From Litoreibacter meonggei (GTDB lineage: Bacteria; Pseudomonadota; Alphaproteobacteria; Rhodobacterales; Rhodobacteraceae), in assembly GCF_003663885.1 (NCBI RefSeq), contig NZ_RCCE01000002.1, positions 186,001-250,000 on the forward strand: a stretch of DNA of 64,000 nucleotides, written 5' to 3'. The notes under the pieces were generated by a model, which had not been told where the DNA came from, searched no databases, and worked only from the letters and a program-made list of their open reading frames with translations. Below are positions 18,524 through 27,842 of this stretch, piece after piece. Position 1 is the stretch's first letter. Each line of letters opens with the position of its first letter. The position numbers and the translations under genes were made by a program.

Positions 18524-18988
18524 ACGGGCACAGTGAACGCCGGCTTCGGCAGCTTTCATACGGCGATTATTATAAACACCCGACACACCTCCACCCACCA
18601 ACGGCTAGGATGCCGTGGCGGGGGAAAGCGTCTCGCATCTTGTTAGCGAAATGGTGGCGCCACCAAAGGCAGACGGCCATGATCCATGCGGTTCCCCGAG
18701 AAGGTTTCCCCTCCAGCGGCCTTTGTTTCGCGAAACGCCAGCAGCCCGAACGGACTGCCGCATGTTTCTGATGTCTTGAGTGCGGAGGGTGTCACGCCGC
18801 CGCGCGGTACCGGTGACAGGGTTTAGCCTCAAGCCGTTAGCAATTTGGAAAGGCAGCGTGCGCCGCCAAAGGAACGTTTCGTTCACACTTGTTTCACTCG
18901 CATTGACGCGCAGGGTCGCGGCACAGTGGTGGTGTAGTTGTTAACGAGTTGCCTAGTTACCTTTGTTTGTTTGCGGAGCGCGCGCCTG
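18524..18988. other. intergenic stretch without a recognised gene
   Basis: About 465 bases lie between the exported protein and the CBU_0592-type gene. Short open frames exist on both strands, including about 90 codons at 18605-18886 on the minus strand, but none has a convincing start, RBS or recognisable protein sequence. No strong terminator or repeat was seen. It may be a decayed gene or hold the promoter of the downstream gene. Confidence 0.4.
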
Positions 18989-19258
18989 ATGGATCAAGCC
19001 ACAGTTTACCAAGTGATCGGCGTGTGCGGGTTTTTGTTTTATATGGCCGGATATGCCGGAGTTCAGCTTGGCTGGCTGGACGGCAATGGCTGTGCTTATT
19101 GTTTAAGCAACACCATCGGGGCGTGTTTGGTCCTTGTGAGTTTATGTCATTCGTTCAACCTTGCCTCGGCCCTGATACAGATCACGTGGATCTTTCTTGG
19201 GGTCTTGGGGCTGTACCGCAGGCGTGTCGCCGTGGCGTCCGCGCACCAGTTAGGCTGA
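18989..19258 (+). CDS. CBU_0592-family small membrane protein
   Basis: An 89-residue protein with about three hydrophobic segments: YQVIGVCGFLFYMAGYAG, AYCLSNTIGACLVLVSL and ASALIQITWIFLGVLGLY. The pattern YQVxGVxGFLxYMxxYA...LDGNGxAY...FNLASALIQ..W is that of the CBU_0592-type membrane protein domain. Function unknown. ATG 18989 follows GGAG; the open frame upstream is not part of the family. Confidence 0.78.
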   Translation: MDQATVYQVIGVCGFLFYMAGYAGVQLGWLDGNGCAYCLSNTIGACLVLVSLCHSFNLASALIQITWIFLGVLGLYRRRVAVASAHQLG

Positions 19259-19333
19259 GCCCACGCCGCTTTTGCTGGACTCAGTTGCGGGGCTTTTGTA
19301 ACAGGAACCCTTCTGCTGAAGGGGATACGTGCG

Positions 19334-19768
19334 ATGCCAACATTTGAATACCAAGTCGTTCCGGCGCCGCGCAAAGGCAAATCCGTGCGCAAAATTCGCG
19401 GCAATGACGCCAAGTTTGCCAATACCATCAGCGTGTTGATGAACGAGATGGCCGCCGAAGGCTGGGAGTACCAGCGCGCCGAGACCCTGCCCTGCGAAGA
19501 GCGTCAGGGCCTGACGGGCAAGACGATCAAATACCATTCCATGCTGGTGTTCCGTCGCGAAATCGCTGCCGAAGTTATGGCGGAGGACGCGCCGGTTGTA
19601 CCCGTAGTGGCCGCACCCGTGGTCGAGCAAAAAATAACCGCCGAGCCTGAACCAGAGAAACGGCCGGAGCCGGTTCTGACCCGCACCGAAGGCCCAGCCT
19701 CCGAAGGGTTCTTGGGGGGCGATAACGTGACCAAGCCGGATGACGGCAAAGAGCTTGCCGCCGAATAA
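19334..19768 (+). CDS. DUF4177-type protein
   Basis: A 144-residue cytoplasmic protein. The N-terminal ~75 residues (MPTFEYQVVPAPRKG, then LMNEMAAEGWEYQRAETLP and a strand ending in LVFRRE) match the small DUF4177 fold. The C-terminal half is low-complexity and rich in Pro, Ala, Val and Glu, likely disordered. Function unknown. AAGGGGA lies about nine bases before the ATG. It is convergent with bolA, separated by 11 bases. Confidence 0.75.
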   Translation: MPTFEYQVVPAPRKGKSVRKIRGNDAKFANTISVLMNEMAAEGWEYQRAETLPCEERQGLTGKTIKYHSMLVFRREIAAEVMAEDAPVVPVVAAPVVEQKITAEPEPEKRPEPVLTRTEGPASEGFLGGDNVTKPDDGKELAAE

Positions 19769-19779
19769 GCGTTGAAGCG

Positions 19780-20037
19780 TCAGTCCGAGATGTCCAAAGC
19801 CAGCGCGTGAATGCGCCCGATCAGATCGGGGCCAATGGCGGCATGCACCGCCCGGTGGCGCTGTATCCGTGACATCTCCGCAAATGCAGGCGCACGAATT
19901 GCTACGTTAAAGTGGCTCTCGCCGCCCTCTTGAAAGCCAGCATGTCCACGGTGACTTTCGCTGTCATCAACCACTTCAAGATGCGTTGGCGCGAACGCTG
20001 TGCGCAGTTTGTCGTCAATCTGTTGTGTTATACCCAT
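19780..20037 (-). CDS. BolA family protein
   Basis: An 85-residue BolA protein. Family features are the N-terminal helix (ITQQIDDKLRTAF), LEVVDDSESHRGHAG, the SHFNVAIRAPAF strand and the C-terminal IHALALDI. BolA proteins bind [2Fe-2S] clusters with monothiol glutaredoxins; the conserved His residues are present. It is divergent from the J-domain gene at 20112, leaving a 74-base shared promoter region. Confidence 0.92.
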   Translation of the reverse strand: MGITQQIDDKLRTAFAPTHLEVVDDSESHRGHAGFQEGGESHFNVAIRAPAFAEMSRIQRHRAVHAAIGPDLIGRIHALALDISD

Positions 20038-20111
20038 ATTTTTTCCAATCTGCCCTTCACCTCGCTGCTCAAAACCCTAAAGTGTGTTCTCCGAGTCTAA
20101 AAGGTTAAGTC

Positions 20112-20750
20112 ATGGCGCGCCCCCCGTTTGATCCATTTGAATTCGACATTTCCGCGAAGACCGATAAAGCGCGTCGCGCCAAGGGGCGGCGAGGTATGTC
20201 CGGTGCCGTGGAGACGTCTCAACGCACCTGCGAAGCACCGGGCTGCGAAGAGCCGGGCAAATACCGCGCCCCGAAATCGCCGGATGTGCTGGATGACTTC
20301 TACTGGTTCTGCCAAGCGCATGTCCGCGAATACAACCTGAAGTGGAATTTCTTCGAGACCCACACGCAAGAAGAGATGGAGCGCCAGATGTCCTCGGACA
20401 AAGTCTGGGAGCGCCCCACAAAGCCGATGAAAAAGGGCGAGGAACAGCGCGCATGGTCCCGCCTTGGTGTGGACGATCCGATGGCCGTTCTGGGTGAGAA
20501 CGCCACCCGAAATCCGGGCCGCAACCCTAACGGTGCTGGGCGCAAACTGCCTGCCAGCGAACGCAAGGCGTTAGAAATTTTGCAAGGCACCGTCCACATG
20601 AGCAAGCAGGACCTGCGTACCAAGTACAAGAGCCTGATCAAAGACCTGCATCCCGACATGAACGGCGGCAACCGCGCCGACGAGGAGCAATTGCAGCAGG
20701 TCGTTTGGGCATGGGATCAGCTTAAGGATAGCCGCAACTTCGCGGGCTGA
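20112..20750 (+). CDS. J-domain (DnaJ-like) protein
   Basis: A 212-residue protein whose C-terminal part (about 151-208) is a J domain with the HPD motif at 180-182 (IKDLHPDMNGG), which stimulates DnaK ATPase. The N-terminal half carries a Cys/His cluster (TCEAPGCEEPGKYRAP, then WFCQAH) that could bind metal, and conserved aromatic residues. It has the reversed order of type III J proteins (J domain last). Located between bolA and cobS. Confidence 0.88.
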   Translation: MARPPFDPFEFDISAKTDKARRAKGRRGMSGAVETSQRTCEAPGCEEPGKYRAPKSPDVLDDFYWFCQAHVREYNLKWNFFETHTQEEMERQMSSDKVWERPTKPMKKGEEQRAWSRLGVDDPMAVLGENATRNPGRNPNGAGRKLPASERKALEILQGTVHMSKQDLRTKYKSLIKDLHPDMNGGNRADEEQLQQVVWAWDQLKDSRNFAG

Positions 20751-20860
20751 CAAAACGCGGCGTCAGGTCGCTTGTGAATTCAGAGCTGGCGCAGGCCTTT
20801 CCCTTGCCCTTCCCCCGAATATGTTGCATCCCGTTGGGGTTATTCTGAGGGAACGAAAAT

Positions 20861-21847
20861 ATGGCTGACGGCAGCATGGATTTGAACACGAAACCGACCG
20901 AGGACATCTCGGTTCGCGAAGTTTTTGGCATCGACAGCGATATGAAGGTCAAAGGCTTTGCCGACCGTACCGACCGCGTGCCAGAGCATGACAGCACCTA
21001 CAAGTTCGACCGCGACACCACCCTCGCGATCCTTGCGGGCTTCACCCATAACCGTCGCGTGATGATCCAGGGCTATCACGGCACGGGCAAATCCACCCAT
21101 ATCGAGCAAGTCGCCTCGCGGCTGAACTGGCCCTGCGTGCGGGTAAACCTCGACAGCCATATCAGCCGGATTGACCTCATCGGCAAGGACGCCATCAAGC
21201 TGAAAGACGGCGTGCAGGTCACCGAATTCCAAGAGGGCATTCTGCCTTGGGCGCTGCGCAACCCGACCGCGATCGTGTTCGACGAATATGACGCGGGCCG
21301 CGCCGACGTGATGTTCGTGATCCAACGCGTGCTGGAAGTCGACGGCAAGCTGACGCTGCTGGACCAGAACAAGGTGATCAACCCGCATCCCTATTTCCGC
21401 CTGTTCGCCACCGCCAACACGGTCGGCTTGGGCGACACGACGGGGCTGTACCACGGCACCCAGCAGATTAACCAAGGCCAGATGGACCGCTGGTCGCTGG
21501 TTTCCACGCTGAACTACCTGTCCCACGATGCGGAGGCCGCGATCGTGCTGGCCAAGAATCCGTTCTACAACACCGAAGAGCGACGTAAGACTGTCGCCCA
21601 AATGGTCACCGTGGCTGATCTGACGCGAACTGCCTTTATGAATGGTGATCTGTCGACATTGATGTCGCCCCGCACCGTGATCGCATGGGCGCAAAACGCG
21701 TTGATATTCAACGATGTCGGCTACGCCTTCCGCCTGAGCTTCCTGAACAAATGCGACGAGCTAGAGCGTGAAACCGTAGCCGAGTTCTACCAGCGTTGTT
21801 TTGACGAGGAACTGCCGGAGAGCGCTGCGAGTGTGAGCCTTGGCTAA
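20861..21847 (+). CDS. cobS: cobaltochelatase subunit CobS
   Basis: A 328-residue AAA+ ATPase. CobS forms a ring with CobT and drives cobalt insertion into hydrogenobyrinic acid a,c-diamide by CobN in aerobic cobalamin synthesis. Walker A is GYHGTGKST at 71-79, Walker B is [12 protein letters not shown], and the sensor region is [15 protein letters not shown]. The start follows GAGGGAACG; ATG 20876 is an alternative five codons in. Its stop overlaps cobT by eight bases. Confidence 0.96.
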   Translation: MADGSMDLNTKPTEDISVREVFGIDSDMKVKGFADRTDRVPEHDSTYKFDRDTTLAILAGFTHNRRVMIQGYHGTGKSTHIEQVASRLNWPCVRVNLDSHISRIDLIGKDAIKLKDGVQVTEFQEGILPWALRNPTAIVFDEYDAGRADVMFVIQRVLEVDGKLTLLDQNKVINPHPYFRLFATANTVGLGDTTGLYHGTQQINQGQMDRWSLVSTLNYLSHDAEAAIVLAKNPFYNTEERRKTVAQMVTVADLTRTAFMNGDLSTLMSPRTVIAWAQNALIFNDVGYAFRLSFLNKCDELERETVAEFYQRCFDEELPESAASVSLG

Positions 21848-23717
21848 CAACGACAACCCCGCCGATCCGTTCAAAAAGGCGCTGGCTGAGGCGACGAAGA
21901 CGCTCGCCAATGATCCTGATCTGGGTGTGGCCTTTTCGGTCGACCCTCCGGGGATGACCAACGATCAGGTGCGTCTGCCACAAGTCACACGGCGGATGAC
22001 CAAGGCCGAAGTACTGCTCGCTCGTGGCACGGCTGACGCGTTTGCGTTGCGCCGCCGGTTCCACAGTGACACCACCGCAAACCGCTACCTGCCGCAAGGC
22101 AACATGGCCCGAGAGCTGTATGACGCGATGGAAACCGCACGCTGCGAGGCCATGGGCGCACGCTCAATGCCCGGCACGGCAGGCAATATCGACGCCAAAA
22201 TCGGCGCAGAGGCGGAACGCAAAGGCTACGGCCAAGTCACCGAGGCGGGCCAAGCCCCCCTGTCCGTCGCGGCAGGCTATCTGATCCGCCATCTGGCGAC
22301 AGGCCGCGAGTTGCCGGCCGATGCGTCCAACGTGATGAACCTGTGGAAGGATTTCATCGAAGGGGCTGCGGGTGGCACGCTGGAGAACCTGCAAGACGTG
22401 CTGTCCGATCAGGCCAGTTTTGCAAAATTTGCACGCCAGATTATCGACGATCTAGGCTATGGCGACCAGCTGGGTGACGACCCTGACGACATCAACGAGG
22501 ATCAGGAAGACGAAGCCTCCGAGGACGAGCAGGACCAGGATCAAAGCGACGACGCGAACTCCGACAAGGAGGACAATTCCGAGGATCAGGACGCCTCTGC
22601 CGAGCAGTCGCAGGAGCAGCAGGACGACGCCTCTCAGGCGACGGTGCAGCTTGACGACATGGCCGATGCGGAGATGGGCGACGAGGCGGAATTGCCCGAG
22701 GGCGAGGCCCCGATGGACCCGCCGCCCCCCGCGCCTCATTCCGACGCGGACCCAAACTATGTGGTTTATTCGACTGAACATGACGAGGAAATCCGTGCCG
22801 AAGATCTGGCCGAGCCTGCCGAATTGGAACGCCTGCGCGCCTATCTCGACCAGCAGCTGGAGCCGCTGAAAGGTGCTGTGTCGCGGCTGGCCAACAAACT
22901 GCAACGCCGCTTGCAGGCACAGCAAAGCCGGTCTTGGGAGTTTGATCTCGAAGAGGGCATGTTGGACGCTGGCCGCCTTGCGCGTGTCATCGTCAGCCCG
23001 ACTACGCCGCTTAGCTTCAAGCAGGAAAAGGACATGGAGTTCCGTGACACCTGCGTGACGCTTCTGATCGACAATTCCGGCTCCATGCGCGGCCGCCCGA
23101 TTTCCATCGCGGCGATTTGTGCGGATGTTCTGGCCCGCACGCTAGAGCGCTGTCAGGTCAAAACCGAGATTCTCGGCTTCACCACCCGCGCGTGGAAAGG
23201 TGGCCTCAGCCGCGAAGGCTGGCTGGCCGATGGCCGCGCGCAACAACCGGGCCGCCTGAACGATCTGCGCCACATCATCTACAAATCCGCCGACGCCCCA
23301 TGGCGCCGGTCGCGCGACAATCTGGGCCTGATGATGAAAGAGGGCTTGTTAAAAGAGAACATCGACGGCGAGGCGCTGGAATGGGCCCATAAGCGCATGA
23401 TCGGCCGCCCCGAGGCGCGGAAAATCCTCATGGTGATCTCCGACGGCGCGCCGGTCGACGATTCAACTTTGTCCGTTAACCCCGCGAATTACCTGGAAAA
23501 ACACCTGCGCGACGTGATCGCTATGGTAGAAAAACGCAAAGCGGTGGAACTGATCGCCGTGGGTATCGGCCATGACGTGACCCGCTACTACGAGCGTGCG
23601 GTGACAATTACCGATGTCGAACAACTTGCCGGTGCGATGACCGAACAGCTGGCCGCGCTGTTCGACAGCGACCCGCGCGCCCGCGCCCGCGTTATGGGCA
23701 TCAAGCGCGCCAGCTAA
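21840..23717 (+). CDS. cobT: cobaltochelatase subunit CobT
   Basis: A 625-residue partner of CobS in the cobaltochelatase motor. The N-terminal ~210 residues match CobT; residues about 215-265 are a highly acidic Asp/Glu/Gln/Ser linker; the C-terminal third is a VWA domain with a MIDAS motif DxSxS at 411-415 ([11 protein letters not shown]). The start appears to be TTG at 21840, eight bases inside the end of cobS, giving [15 protein letters not shown], the usual family opening; this coupling fits 1:1 production of the two subunits. No cobN is in the window. Confidence 0.94.
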   Translation: MANNDNPADPFKKALAEATKTLANDPDLGVAFSVDPPGMTNDQVRLPQVTRRMTKAEVLLARGTADAFALRRRFHSDTTANRYLPQGNMARELYDAMETARCEAMGARSMPGTAGNIDAKIGAEAERKGYGQVTEAGQAPLSVAAGYLIRHLATGRELPADASNVMNLWKDFIEGAAGGTLENLQDVLSDQASFAKFARQIIDDLGYGDQLGDDPDDINEDQEDEASEDEQDQDQSDDANSDKEDNSEDQDASAEQSQEQQDDASQATVQLDDMADAEMGDEAELPEGEAPMDPPPPAPHSDADPNYVVYSTEHDEEIRAEDLAEPAELERLRAYLDQQLEPLKGAVSRLANKLQRRLQAQQSRSWEFDLEEGMLDAGRLARVIVSPTTPLSFKQEKDMEFRDTCVTLLIDNSGSMRGRPISIAAICADVLARTLERCQVKTEILGFTTRAWKGGLSREGWLADGRAQQPGRLNDLRHIIYKSADAPWRRSRDNLGLMMKEGLLKENIDGEALEWAHKRMIGRPEARKILMVISDGAPVDDSTLSVNPANYLEKHLRDVIAMVEKRKAVELIAVGIGHDVTRYYERAVTITDVEQLAGAMTEQLAALFDSDPRARARVMGIKRAS

Positions 23718-23732
23718 CCCCCATCATTGCTT

Positions 23733-23775
23733 CAAAAATACCTCGGAGGGGTCCGGGGAGGCAGCGCCTCCCCGG
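23733..23775. repeat. intergenic CAAAAATA...GGAGGGGTCC element with perfect hairpin
   Basis: The segment starts with CAAAAATACCTCGGAGGGG and ends in a perfect 10-bp inverted repeat (23753-23762 and 23766-23775, 3-nt loop). A related CAAAAATA...CGGAGGGTCC sequence occurs at 5248-5272, without the hairpin, as the RBS region of the amidohydrolase gene. It could help end the cobST transcript, but there is no T-run, so it is not a standard intrinsic terminator. Confidence 0.5.
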
Positions 23776-23875
23776 CGTCGCGACGCGCCATAAGCGCGGC
23801 GCAAACCCTTGCTTTCCGCTTGCACCATGGCCTAATTCTAAGCACCCTCGCGCCAAACCAAACTGAGGGCCTCCC

Positions 23876-25639
23876 ATGTTTCAAAGCTTCGACGACGCCA
23901 CCTCCCCCGACCAAGGCCCGCCGCGCTTGAAGGCTTTGCAACAACAGCTTGAAAAAGAGGGTTTTCACGGTTTTCTGATCCCTCGCGCAGACGCATATCA
24001 GGGGGAATATGTCGCTCCCTCGGACGATCGTTTGGCATGGCTTACAGGTTTCACCGGCTCGGCCGGATTTTGTGCTGTTTTGCGCGACATAGCAGGTGTT
24101 TTCATCGACGGGCGTTATCGCGTGCAGGTTAAGGCGCAGGTGGATACCGACCACTATACCCCTGTTGCATGGCCCGAAACCAAGCCTGGGCCGTGGTTGA
24201 AACAGCATCTGCCTGAGGCGCATAAAATGGCCTATGATCCGTGGCTGCATACCAAATCCGAGTTGGAAGCCATTGAAAACTCTGGCGTTACGCTTGTGAC
24301 GACATCCAATCTCGTGGATCGCATTTGGACAGACCGCCCCGCACCTCCCATGGGGAAGATTGCCGTTCAACCGCTTGAACTGGCTGGTGAGTCTCATGAC
24401 GACAAACGCGCAAGACTGGCCGCGCAACTGCACGACGCGGGCCATGATGCCGCCGTGCTGACGCTGCCGGACAGCATCGCGTGGCTGCTCAACATCCGCG
24501 GCACGGACATAAAACGCAATCCTGTGCCACATTGCTTTGCTGTGCTGCACGCGGATGCCAGCGTTGATTTGTTTGTGGCCGCAGAAAAACTGTCCGAGAT
24601 TGGAGATCATCTGGGAGGCGAAGTTCGCATCCATTCCCCCGACGCTTTCCTTGGGGAACTCGCGGGCTTGAAGGGCACCATTCGTGTCGATAAATCCTCG
24701 GCCCCTGCCATCGTGTCCCAGACGATTACGGCTGAAGTCGTCTGGGACGAAGACCCCTGCATCCTGCCAAAGGCCCGCAAGAACGCGGTTGAAATCGAAG
24801 GAGCACGGGCCGCACATATCCGCGATGCCCATGCGATGGTGAACTTCCTTGCGTGGCTGGACTCGCAAAAACCGGGTCTGACCGAAATCGACGTGGTCAC
24901 AGCACTAGAAGGCTTCCGCGCCGAGACCAATGCGCTGCGCGACATCAGCTTCGAGACGATTGCCGGGGCCGGACCGAACGGGGCTATCGTGCATTACCGC
25001 TGCACCAAAACCACCAACCGCGCGGTGAAAGACGGCGAATTGCTGCTGGTCGACAGCGGCGGGCAATATGTGGACGGCACCACCGACATTACCCGCACGG
25101 TGGTCATGGGGACGCCCACGCGCGAGCAATGCGAATGCTACACCCTTGTGTTGCAAGGAATGATCGCGCTGTCCATGGCGCGGTTTCCGCGTGGGGTCGC
25201 GGGCCGCGATCTGGACGCGCTGGCCCGCGCACCGTTATGGCGGCATGGGTTGGATTATGACCACGGCACCGGACACGGCGTCGGCTCGTATCTCTGCGTC
25301 CATGAAGGCCCTGCCCGTATCAGCCGCCTCTCCGAGGTGCCGCTCAAACCGGGTATGATCTTGTCGAACGAGCCGGGATATTACCGCGAAGGGGCCTTTG
25401 GTATCCGCATAGAAAACCTGATTGTTGTGCAAGACGCGCCTGCGATGGGCGACAAGCGGGACCAGCTGAGCTTCGAGACGCTGACATGGGTGCCATTTGA
25501 CCGCCGCCTGATCGCGGTTGACATGTTATCACCTTTGGAGCGGCAGTGGATCGACGGCTACCACGCGAAAATTGCTGAAAAATTGAGCGTTCAGGGCGGG
25601 GTGCGCGATTGGTTGGTCGCTGCGACAGCACCGCTGTAA
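23876..25639 (+). CDS. aminopeptidase P family protein (M24 Xaa-Pro aminopeptidase)
   Basis: A 587-residue long-form Xaa-Pro aminopeptidase that removes N-terminal residues ahead of proline. Two creatinase-like N-terminal domains (with GFLIPRADAYQGEYV and WLTGFTGSAG) precede the M24 pita-bread domain. Metal ligands are visible as Asp393 and Asp404 in DSGGQYVDGTTDITRT, His in DHGTGHGVGSYL and Glu in SNEPGYYREGAFGIRIEN. No signal peptide, so it is cytoplasmic. The ATG at 23876 is preceded by GAGGGC. Confidence 0.94.
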   Translation: MFQSFDDATSPDQGPPRLKALQQQLEKEGFHGFLIPRADAYQGEYVAPSDDRLAWLTGFTGSAGFCAVLRDIAGVFIDGRYRVQVKAQVDTDHYTPVAWPETKPGPWLKQHLPEAHKMAYDPWLHTKSELEAIENSGVTLVTTSNLVDRIWTDRPAPPMGKIAVQPLELAGESHDDKRARLAAQLHDAGHDAAVLTLPDSIAWLLNIRGTDIKRNPVPHCFAVLHADASVDLFVAAEKLSEIGDHLGGEVRIHSPDAFLGELAGLKGTIRVDKSSAPAIVSQTITAEVVWDEDPCILPKARKNAVEIEGARAAHIRDAHAMVNFLAWLDSQKPGLTEIDVVTALEGFRAETNALRDISFETIAGAGPNGAIVHYRCTKTTNRAVKDGELLLVDSGGQYVDGTTDITRTVVMGTPTREQCECYTLVLQGMIALSMARFPRGVAGRDLDALARAPLWRHGLDYDHGTGHGVGSYLCVHEGPARISRLSEVPLKPGMILSNEPGYYREGAFGIRIENLIVVQDAPAMGDKRDQLSFETLTWVPFDRRLIAVDMLSPLERQWIDGYHAKIAEKLSVQGGVRDWLVAATAPL

Positions 25640-25720
25640 GGTCACGGCTTCCCAAAGTGTCATGAACATGCAATGTTCCTCGTTCAGCATGAACTGACCG
25701 TATTAAAGGGGCTCGTCACC

Positions 25721-26062
25721 ATGGCCAACAAGATCAAATTGCGCACAGCACCCGGCAAATACTCGATCCGCGCGGCAGGTGCCGTTCTGGGCGAAAGCAG
25801 CAATGTGATCGAGTTGTCCGAGGGCGATATGACGCCGGTTCTCTATGTTCCGCGCACCGATCTGGCCATGGCGTTTTTCGACAAGACCGACACCAGCACC
25901 CATTGCCCGCACAAGGGTGACGCGACCTACTACACGCTGGAAGCCAAGAGTGGACCGATCCCGGATGCCGCGTGGTCCTACGAGACACCGCATAAAGGTT
26001 TGGAAGCCATTGCGGGCCATTTGGCGTTCTACCCAGACAAAGTGACCGTCGAGGAAGTCTGA
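25721..26062 (+). CDS. DUF427 domain protein
   Basis: A 113-residue protein of the DUF427 (beta-tent) family. The family pattern is seen as YVPRTDLAMAFFDKTDTSTHCPHKGDATYYTL and AWSYETPHKGLEAIAGHLAFYPDKV. The HCPxKG segment resembles Rieske-like or nucleotide-binding loops, but family function is not established. The ATG at 25721 follows AAAGGGG; an upstream in-frame ATG (25673) adds 16 non-conserved residues. Its stop is 7 bases from that of the convergent ClC gene. Confidence 0.88.
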   Translation: MANKIKLRTAPGKYSIRAAGAVLGESSNVIELSEGDMTPVLYVPRTDLAMAFFDKTDTSTHCPHKGDATYYTLEAKSGPIPDAAWSYETPHKGLEAIAGHLAFYPDKVTVEEV

Positions 26063-26069
26063 CCCACCG

Positions 26070-27776
26070 TCAGGAATGCTCTTCAGCCGCCGTCGCGGCC
26101 AAGGCGCGGTTATATTGCTTTAACGCATCAACCTGAAACAACGCACCCAGAATGGTGGGCGGCTCACCCTCTTTGCCCATCGTGGCGACGGGGATAAAGA
26201 CGTCATTGTTCAGCTCGAAGATCGGCATTGCCTCCTCCAGCGTGGCGTTCGGGCCAATATAAATCCCCTGCTCGATCATCACCCAGATGTCTTCTTCTTT
26301 CGCCGGATAGGCGTGATTTTCGTCGCGCATGACGTTGCGCACGCGGAACATCGACAGCAGATACGCCTGTGGCCCTGCGGCCAAGTGGACATCGCGGCGT
26401 TCCAACTGTGTCAGGAAGAACGACCGGTCCACCAGACGGCTGGCCAGCGCCGTGGAGAGTGACACGGCGACCATAACGGCAAGCCCGGTTTGCCAGTCCC
26501 CTGTCAATTCAAACACGATGAGCGTTGTCGAAATCGGTGCGCCCAGCACCGCCGCCGCGACCGCCCCCATGCCCGCAAGCGCATATAGCGTTTCGGAGCC
26601 GGAGACGTTCGGGAACACGCTTGTGGCGATGCCACCGAAGGCCAGACCTGTCAGTGCGCCAACCATAAGCGACGGCGAAAACACCCCGCCGCCCATCCGG
26701 CCAGCCATCGTAATCGCCACCGCCGCGACCTTGAGCATGGCGAAGATGATCGCTTCGTAGAGCAGCAATTCACCGGTCAGCGCCGCCGAAGTGGTGCCGT
26801 ACCCCACGCCGATGATATGCGGAAACCAGACGGCCATGAGCCCGAGCAATGCACCCGCACATGCAGGCCGGAGCCAGCGTGGCATGCCAGTGAGCTTTTG
26901 GATGTGGTTGCCCACATCATCAGCCCAGAAAATCGCTCGCATGAGAGCGACGGCGATAAGGCCGCAGACCAAGCCCAGCAATAGGAAGGCTGGCAGCTCT
27001 ACATAGAAATCAAGCGTGGTGTTGGTTGGCAGAATGAACTCGGTCACGTCGCCAAATGCCAGCCGGTTGATCACCGTACCCGCGACCGAGGCAATAACGA
27101 TGGGCGCGAAAGCATGCACGGCGAAGTGGCGCAGAACCACCTCCAGCGCGAAGAGCGCACCCGCGATGGGCGCGTTGAACGAGGCGGAGACGGCGGCGGC
27201 CACAGCACAACCCAGCAAGTCGCGGCCTGTGATGCCGTTGGCCTTGATCAGCCCGCAGACCCAGCTTGAAATGACGGCGGCAACGTGGACGACCGGCCCC
27301 TCCCGACCGGACGAGCCCCCCGTGCTTAGCGTAATGATGGACGCGGCGGCGGAGGCCAGCCCCGCGCGCTTTTCCACCCGCCCGTCATGCAGCGCGGAGC
27401 CCTCGATCACGTCTGCCACGGAGCGCACCCGCCCGTCATCAGTGAACACATGCAATATCCAGCCCGTCAGCAACCCGCCCGCAATGGGGATCAGAACTAT
27501 CCAATACCAGTCCACGTCAGTGACGAATTCCTGCAACGCACGCACGTCCTTGGCGTTGTAAAGCACGCCTTGAATGACCGAGATTCCCCACCGAAACAGC
27601 AGGGCAGCAAGACCAGCAGCAATCCCAACCATCAGCGCAATAAACCAGAATTGCAGTTGGGACGGGCCACGGTGGCGTAGAACATGAAAAGCACGTCGCA
27701 ACTCGTTGACCGCAGTCGTGATTTGGTCGCGGATAAAACCGCGATCCTCGTCATTTTGTGGTGGTTGCTCGGCCAT
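26070..27776 (-). CDS. ClC-family chloride channel/transporter with C-terminal CBS region
   Basis: A 568-residue integral membrane protein of the ClC family. The selectivity motif GSSGREGP is at about 154-161, with the gating Glu at 159; GGGVFSPSLMVGALTG is the second conserved loop. About ten or more hydrophobic helices span residues 42-430. The last ~100 residues (from RNVMRDENHAYPAKEEDI) resemble a CBS pair, which in ClCs senses nucleotides. Whether it is a channel or an H+/Cl- antiporter is not decided here. It lies 66 bases after recN on the same strand. Confidence 0.92.
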   Translation of the reverse strand: MAEQPPQNDEDRGFIRDQITTAVNELRRAFHVLRHRGPSQLQFWFIALMVGIAAGLAALLFRWGISVIQGVLYNAKDVRALQEFVTDVDWYWIVLIPIAGGLLTGWILHVFTDDGRVRSVADVIEGSALHDGRVEKRAGLASAAASIITLSTGGSSGREGPVVHVAAVISSWVCGLIKANGITGRDLLGCAVAAAVSASFNAPIAGALFALEVVLRHFAVHAFAPIVIASVAGTVINRLAFGDVTEFILPTNTTLDFYVELPAFLLLGLVCGLIAVALMRAIFWADDVGNHIQKLTGMPRWLRPACAGALLGLMAVWFPHIIGVGYGTTSAALTGELLLYEAIIFAMLKVAAVAITMAGRMGGGVFSPSLMVGALTGLAFGGIATSVFPNVSGSETLYALAGMGAVAAAVLGAPISTTLIVFELTGDWQTGLAVMVAVSLSTALASRLVDRSFFLTQLERRDVHLAAGPQAYLLSMFRVRNVMRDENHAYPAKEEDIWVMIEQGIYIGPNATLEEAMPIFELNNDVFIPVATMGKEGEPPTILGALFQVDALKQYNRALAATAAEEHS

Positions 27777-27842
27777 ATGTCCCCGACGCCCCGCGCTGCG
27801 TTCATTCCGTCTTAGGACAATGGATGCAGAGGGTCTAGGGCG

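Noticed and set aside
18605-18886. Minus-strand frame of about 93 codons in the 18.5-19 kb gap
   Set aside because: It is Arg-rich and low in recognisable features, without a convincing RBS; left as unassigned sequence.
27016-27561. Plus-strand open frame opposite the ClC gene
   Set aside because: It is antisense to conserved membrane helices of the ClC protein and shows no domain.
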